Shown here: piece by piece, positions 62,192-64,000 of the stretch
Position numbering within the stretch: the stretch's first letter is position 1
Layout of the letters: each line of letters begins with the position of its first letter
Assembly: GCF_023277925.1 (NCBI RefSeq)
Contig: NZ_CP063832.1
Span: forward strand, 3,426,001 to 3,490,000
Origin: Pseudomonas entomophila
GTDB lineage: Bacteria > Pseudomonadota > Gammaproteobacteria > Pseudomonadales > Pseudomonadaceae
Length of the DNA: 64,000 nucleotides
Direction of reading: 5' to 3'
Position numbers and translations under genes: made by a program
Notes under the pieces: model-generated
Databases searched by the model: none
Seen by the model: only the letters and a program-made list of their open reading frames with translations
What the model was told of the DNA's origin: nothing

Positions 62192-63487
62192 ATGACTCAT
62201 CGCATCGTGATTGTCGGCGGCGGCGCCGGCGGCCTGGAACTGGCGACCCGCCTGGGTAAAACCCTGGGCAAGCGCAAACAGGCCGAGATCACCCTGGTTG
62301 ATGCCAACCTGACGCACATCTGGAAGCCACTGCTGCACGAAGTGGCGGCCGGCTCGCTGAACTCCTCGGAAGACGAACTGAACTACGTGGCCCAGGCCAA
62401 GTGGAACCACTTCAACTTCCAGATGGGGCGCATGAGCGGCCTGGACCGCGAGAGCAAACTGATCCAGCTGGCCGCGACCCTCGACGACGAGGGCCGCGAG
62501 CTGCTGCCTGCGCGCACCCTCGGCTACGACAGCTTGGTGATCGCCGTGGGCAGCAACACCAACGACTTCGGCACCCTGGGCGCGGCGCAGCACTGCCTGT
62601 TCCTCGACAGCCGCAAGCAGGCCGAGCGCTTCCACCAGCAGTTGCTCAACCACTACCTGCGCGCCCACGCGGGCGACGTGGCCAGCGAGAAGATCAGCGT
62701 GGCCATCGTCGGTGCCGGTGCCACTGGCGTGGAGCTGGCGGCCGAGCTGCACAACGCCGCCCACGAGCTGGCGGCCTATGGCCTGGACAAGATCCAGCCG
62801 AAAGATATGCACATCACCCTCATCGAGGCCGGCCCACGGGTGCTGCCAGCGCTGCCCGAGCGCATCAGCGTGCCGGTGCACAAGACCCTGGAAAAACTCG
62901 GCGTGACGGTGATGACCAATGCCGCGGTCAGCGAAGTGACCGAGGATGGCCTGAAGACAGCGGCCGGCGAAGTGATCCAGGCCAGCCTGAAGGTGTGGGC
63001 GGCGGGCATTCGCGCGCCGGGCTTCCTCAAGGACATCGACGGTTTGGAGACCAACCGCATCAACCAGCTGGTGGTGCGTCCAACCCTGCAGACCACCCGC
63101 GACGACAATATCTTCGCCTTCGGCGATTGCGCCGCCTGCCCGCAGCCGGGCAGCGACCGCAACGTGCCGCCACGGGCCCAGGCCGCGCACCAGCAGGCTT
63201 CGCTGCTGGCCAAGAGCCTGAAGGCGCGCCTGGAGAACAAGCCATTGCCAACCTACGCGTACAAGGACTACGGCTCGCTGGTGTCGCTGTCGCGCTTCTC
63301 GGCGGTGGGCAACTTGATGGGTAACCTGATGGGCAGCGTGAAGCTGGAGGGTTGGTTGGCGCGGATGTTCTATGTGTCGCTGTACCGGATGCACCAGATG
63401 GCGCTGTACGGGACCTTCCGTACCTTGATGCTGATGCTGGGCAGCAAGATTGGCCGGGGCACCGAGCCGCGCCTGAAGCTGCACTGA
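62192..63487 (+). CDS. ndh: Type II NADH dehydrogenase
   Basis: A single-subunit, non-proton-pumping NADH:quinone oxidoreductase, 431 aa. FAD site IVIVGGGAGGLELAT at the N-terminus, NADH site VAIVGAGATGVELAAE near residue 170, and the C-terminal FAD contact DDNIFAFGDCAACPQPG. The C-terminal amphipathic part attaches to the membrane. Confidence 0.95.
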   Translation: MTHRIVIVGGGAGGLELATRLGKTLGKRKQAEITLVDANLTHIWKPLLHEVAAGSLNSSEDELNYVAQAKWNHFNFQMGRMSGLDRESKLIQLAATLDDEGRELLPARTLGYDSLVIAVGSNTNDFGTLGAAQHCLFLDSRKQAERFHQQLLNHYLRAHAGDVASEKISVAIVGAGATGVELAAELHNAAHELAAYGLDKIQPKDMHITLIEAGPRVLPALPERISVPVHKTLEKLGVTVMTNAAVSEVTEDGLKTAAGEVIQASLKVWAAGIRAPGFLKDIDGLETNRINQLVVRPTLQTTRDDNIFAFGDCAACPQPGSDRNVPPRAQAAHQQASLLAKSLKARLENKPLPTYAYKDYGSLVSLSRFSAVGNLMGNLMGSVKLEGWLARMFYVSLYRMHQMALYGTFRTLMLMLGSKIGRGTEPRLKLH

Positions 63488-63510
63488 GGCTTCTAGCCCT
63501 TGAGGCTGCT

Positions 63511-63597
63511 CTGTACGAGCGGCTTCAGCCGCGATGCAGGCACTGCGGTGCCTGGCCCCCGCCATGCGGGTGATCGCGGCTGAAGCCGCACCTACAG
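63511..63597. repeat. REP mosaic after ndh
   Basis: TACGAGCGGCTTCAGCCGCG with inverted partner GCGGCTGAAGCCGCACCTAC; the same class as at 59294. Confidence 0.8.
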
Positions 63598-63629
63598 AGA
63601 TCGAGCCGAATCAACGCGGCCGCTACTGT

Positions 63630-64000
63630 TTACTTGACCACGCGATACGTGCTCTGCACGAACCCACTTTCGTAGCTGGTCGTCCTCATGTGCTGCAACA
63701 GCACATCCTTCGCCAACCCGCCAAACAACGGTATCCCCTGCCCCAGCAGCACGGGAATGTGGGTGATGGTCAGTTCATCCACCAACCCTTCGCGTAAGAA
63801 CCCCTGGATCAGCTTGCCGCCATCCAGGTACAGGCTCTTCGCGCCCGTGGCCCGCAAATGCTCGAGCAAGGCCGGGATCGGCCCAGGGTGCAGCTCGACC
63901 CGCTCGGGCGAATGTTGAGGCAACGCGGGTAGTGTGCTGCTGACCACCACGACGCGCACATCTGGATAAGGCCATTGGCCGAAGGTCATGACCTTGTCGA
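63630..64000 (-). CDS. Dihydrofolate reductase/RibD C-terminal-like protein (5' truncated)
   Basis: The last 123 residues of a RibD C-terminal/DHFR-like protein; the frame stays open to the window edge. Motifs MTFGQWPYPDVRVVVVSS, LYLDGGKLIQGFLREGLVDE and LGQGIPLFG are typical. Reductase activity is assumed for the family, but the substrate is unknown. Confidence 0.85.
   Translation of the reverse strand, partial: DKVMTFGQWPYPDVRVVVVSSTLPALPQHSPERVELHPGPIPALLEHLRATGAKSLYLDGGKLIQGFLREGLVDELTITHIPVLLGQGIPLFGGLAKDVLLQHMRTTSYESGFVQSTYRVVK

Overview
The window is high-GC DNA of a fluorescent Pseudomonas, most like the P. putida group. Indicators are the homogentisate cluster hmgABC with its divergent IclR regulator, the orphan pilA/pilC/pilD-coaE-yacG block, fabV as enoyl-ACP reductase, the agmatine operon and many P. 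putida-type REP sequences of the form AGGAGCCGGCTTGCCGGC. Nothing was searched against a database; family names come from motifs and recalled family knowledge.

Layout. 1-6.4 kb: tail of a SirB1-like gene, then the tyrosine/homogentisate degradation operon (hmgA-fahA-maiA and an aromatic-acid MFS transporter) facing hmgR across a 17-bp perfect palindrome. 6.5-18.9 kb: a large DUF6543/dermonecrotic-toxin-like protein, a candidate sRNA, an SDR plus alpha/beta hydrolase, lrgAB with a divergent LysR gene, a flavodoxin, a PilZ-like protein, and folM-DUF1244-HopJ. 19-29.4 kb: fabV; a LysR gene facing the agmatine operon (aguA, aguB, a polyamine-binding protein and a second, Tat-exported agmatine deiminase); a thiolase; an SDR; an SBF-type transporter; a histidine phosphatase. 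29.5-41.2 kb: metE facing an MTHFR-like protein across two MetR-like sites, small lipoproteins, a RelBE pair whose toxin has an amber codon, a nitrilase, an EamA transporter with a His-rich tail, an XRE-ImmA regulator and a lytic-transglycosylase-like lipoprotein.

41.2-55.6 kb is an accessory island ending at tRNA-Thr(CGT), with lower GC, IS fragments and repeats. It holds two copies of a small-gene module, each preceded by a predicted three-way-junction RNA; a DUF1090 protein; a proteasome-like Ntn-hydrolase; iteron-like repeats; a two-gene operon of a 1473-aa nuclease-STAND NTPase and a 480-aa protein I do not recognise; a complete IS66 element; and an FRG-domain protein. I read the nuclease-STAND pair as a candidate anti-phage system of Avs-like logic. 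It is the best candidate here for an undescribed system, and the Ntn-hydrolase and FRG protein are probable fellow defence genes.

55.7-64 kb returns to core genome: pilA facing pilC-pilD-coaE-yacG, a membrane protein, two AT-rich unknown genes, DUF1780, DUF3094, ndh and a truncated RibD/DHFR-like gene at the window edge.
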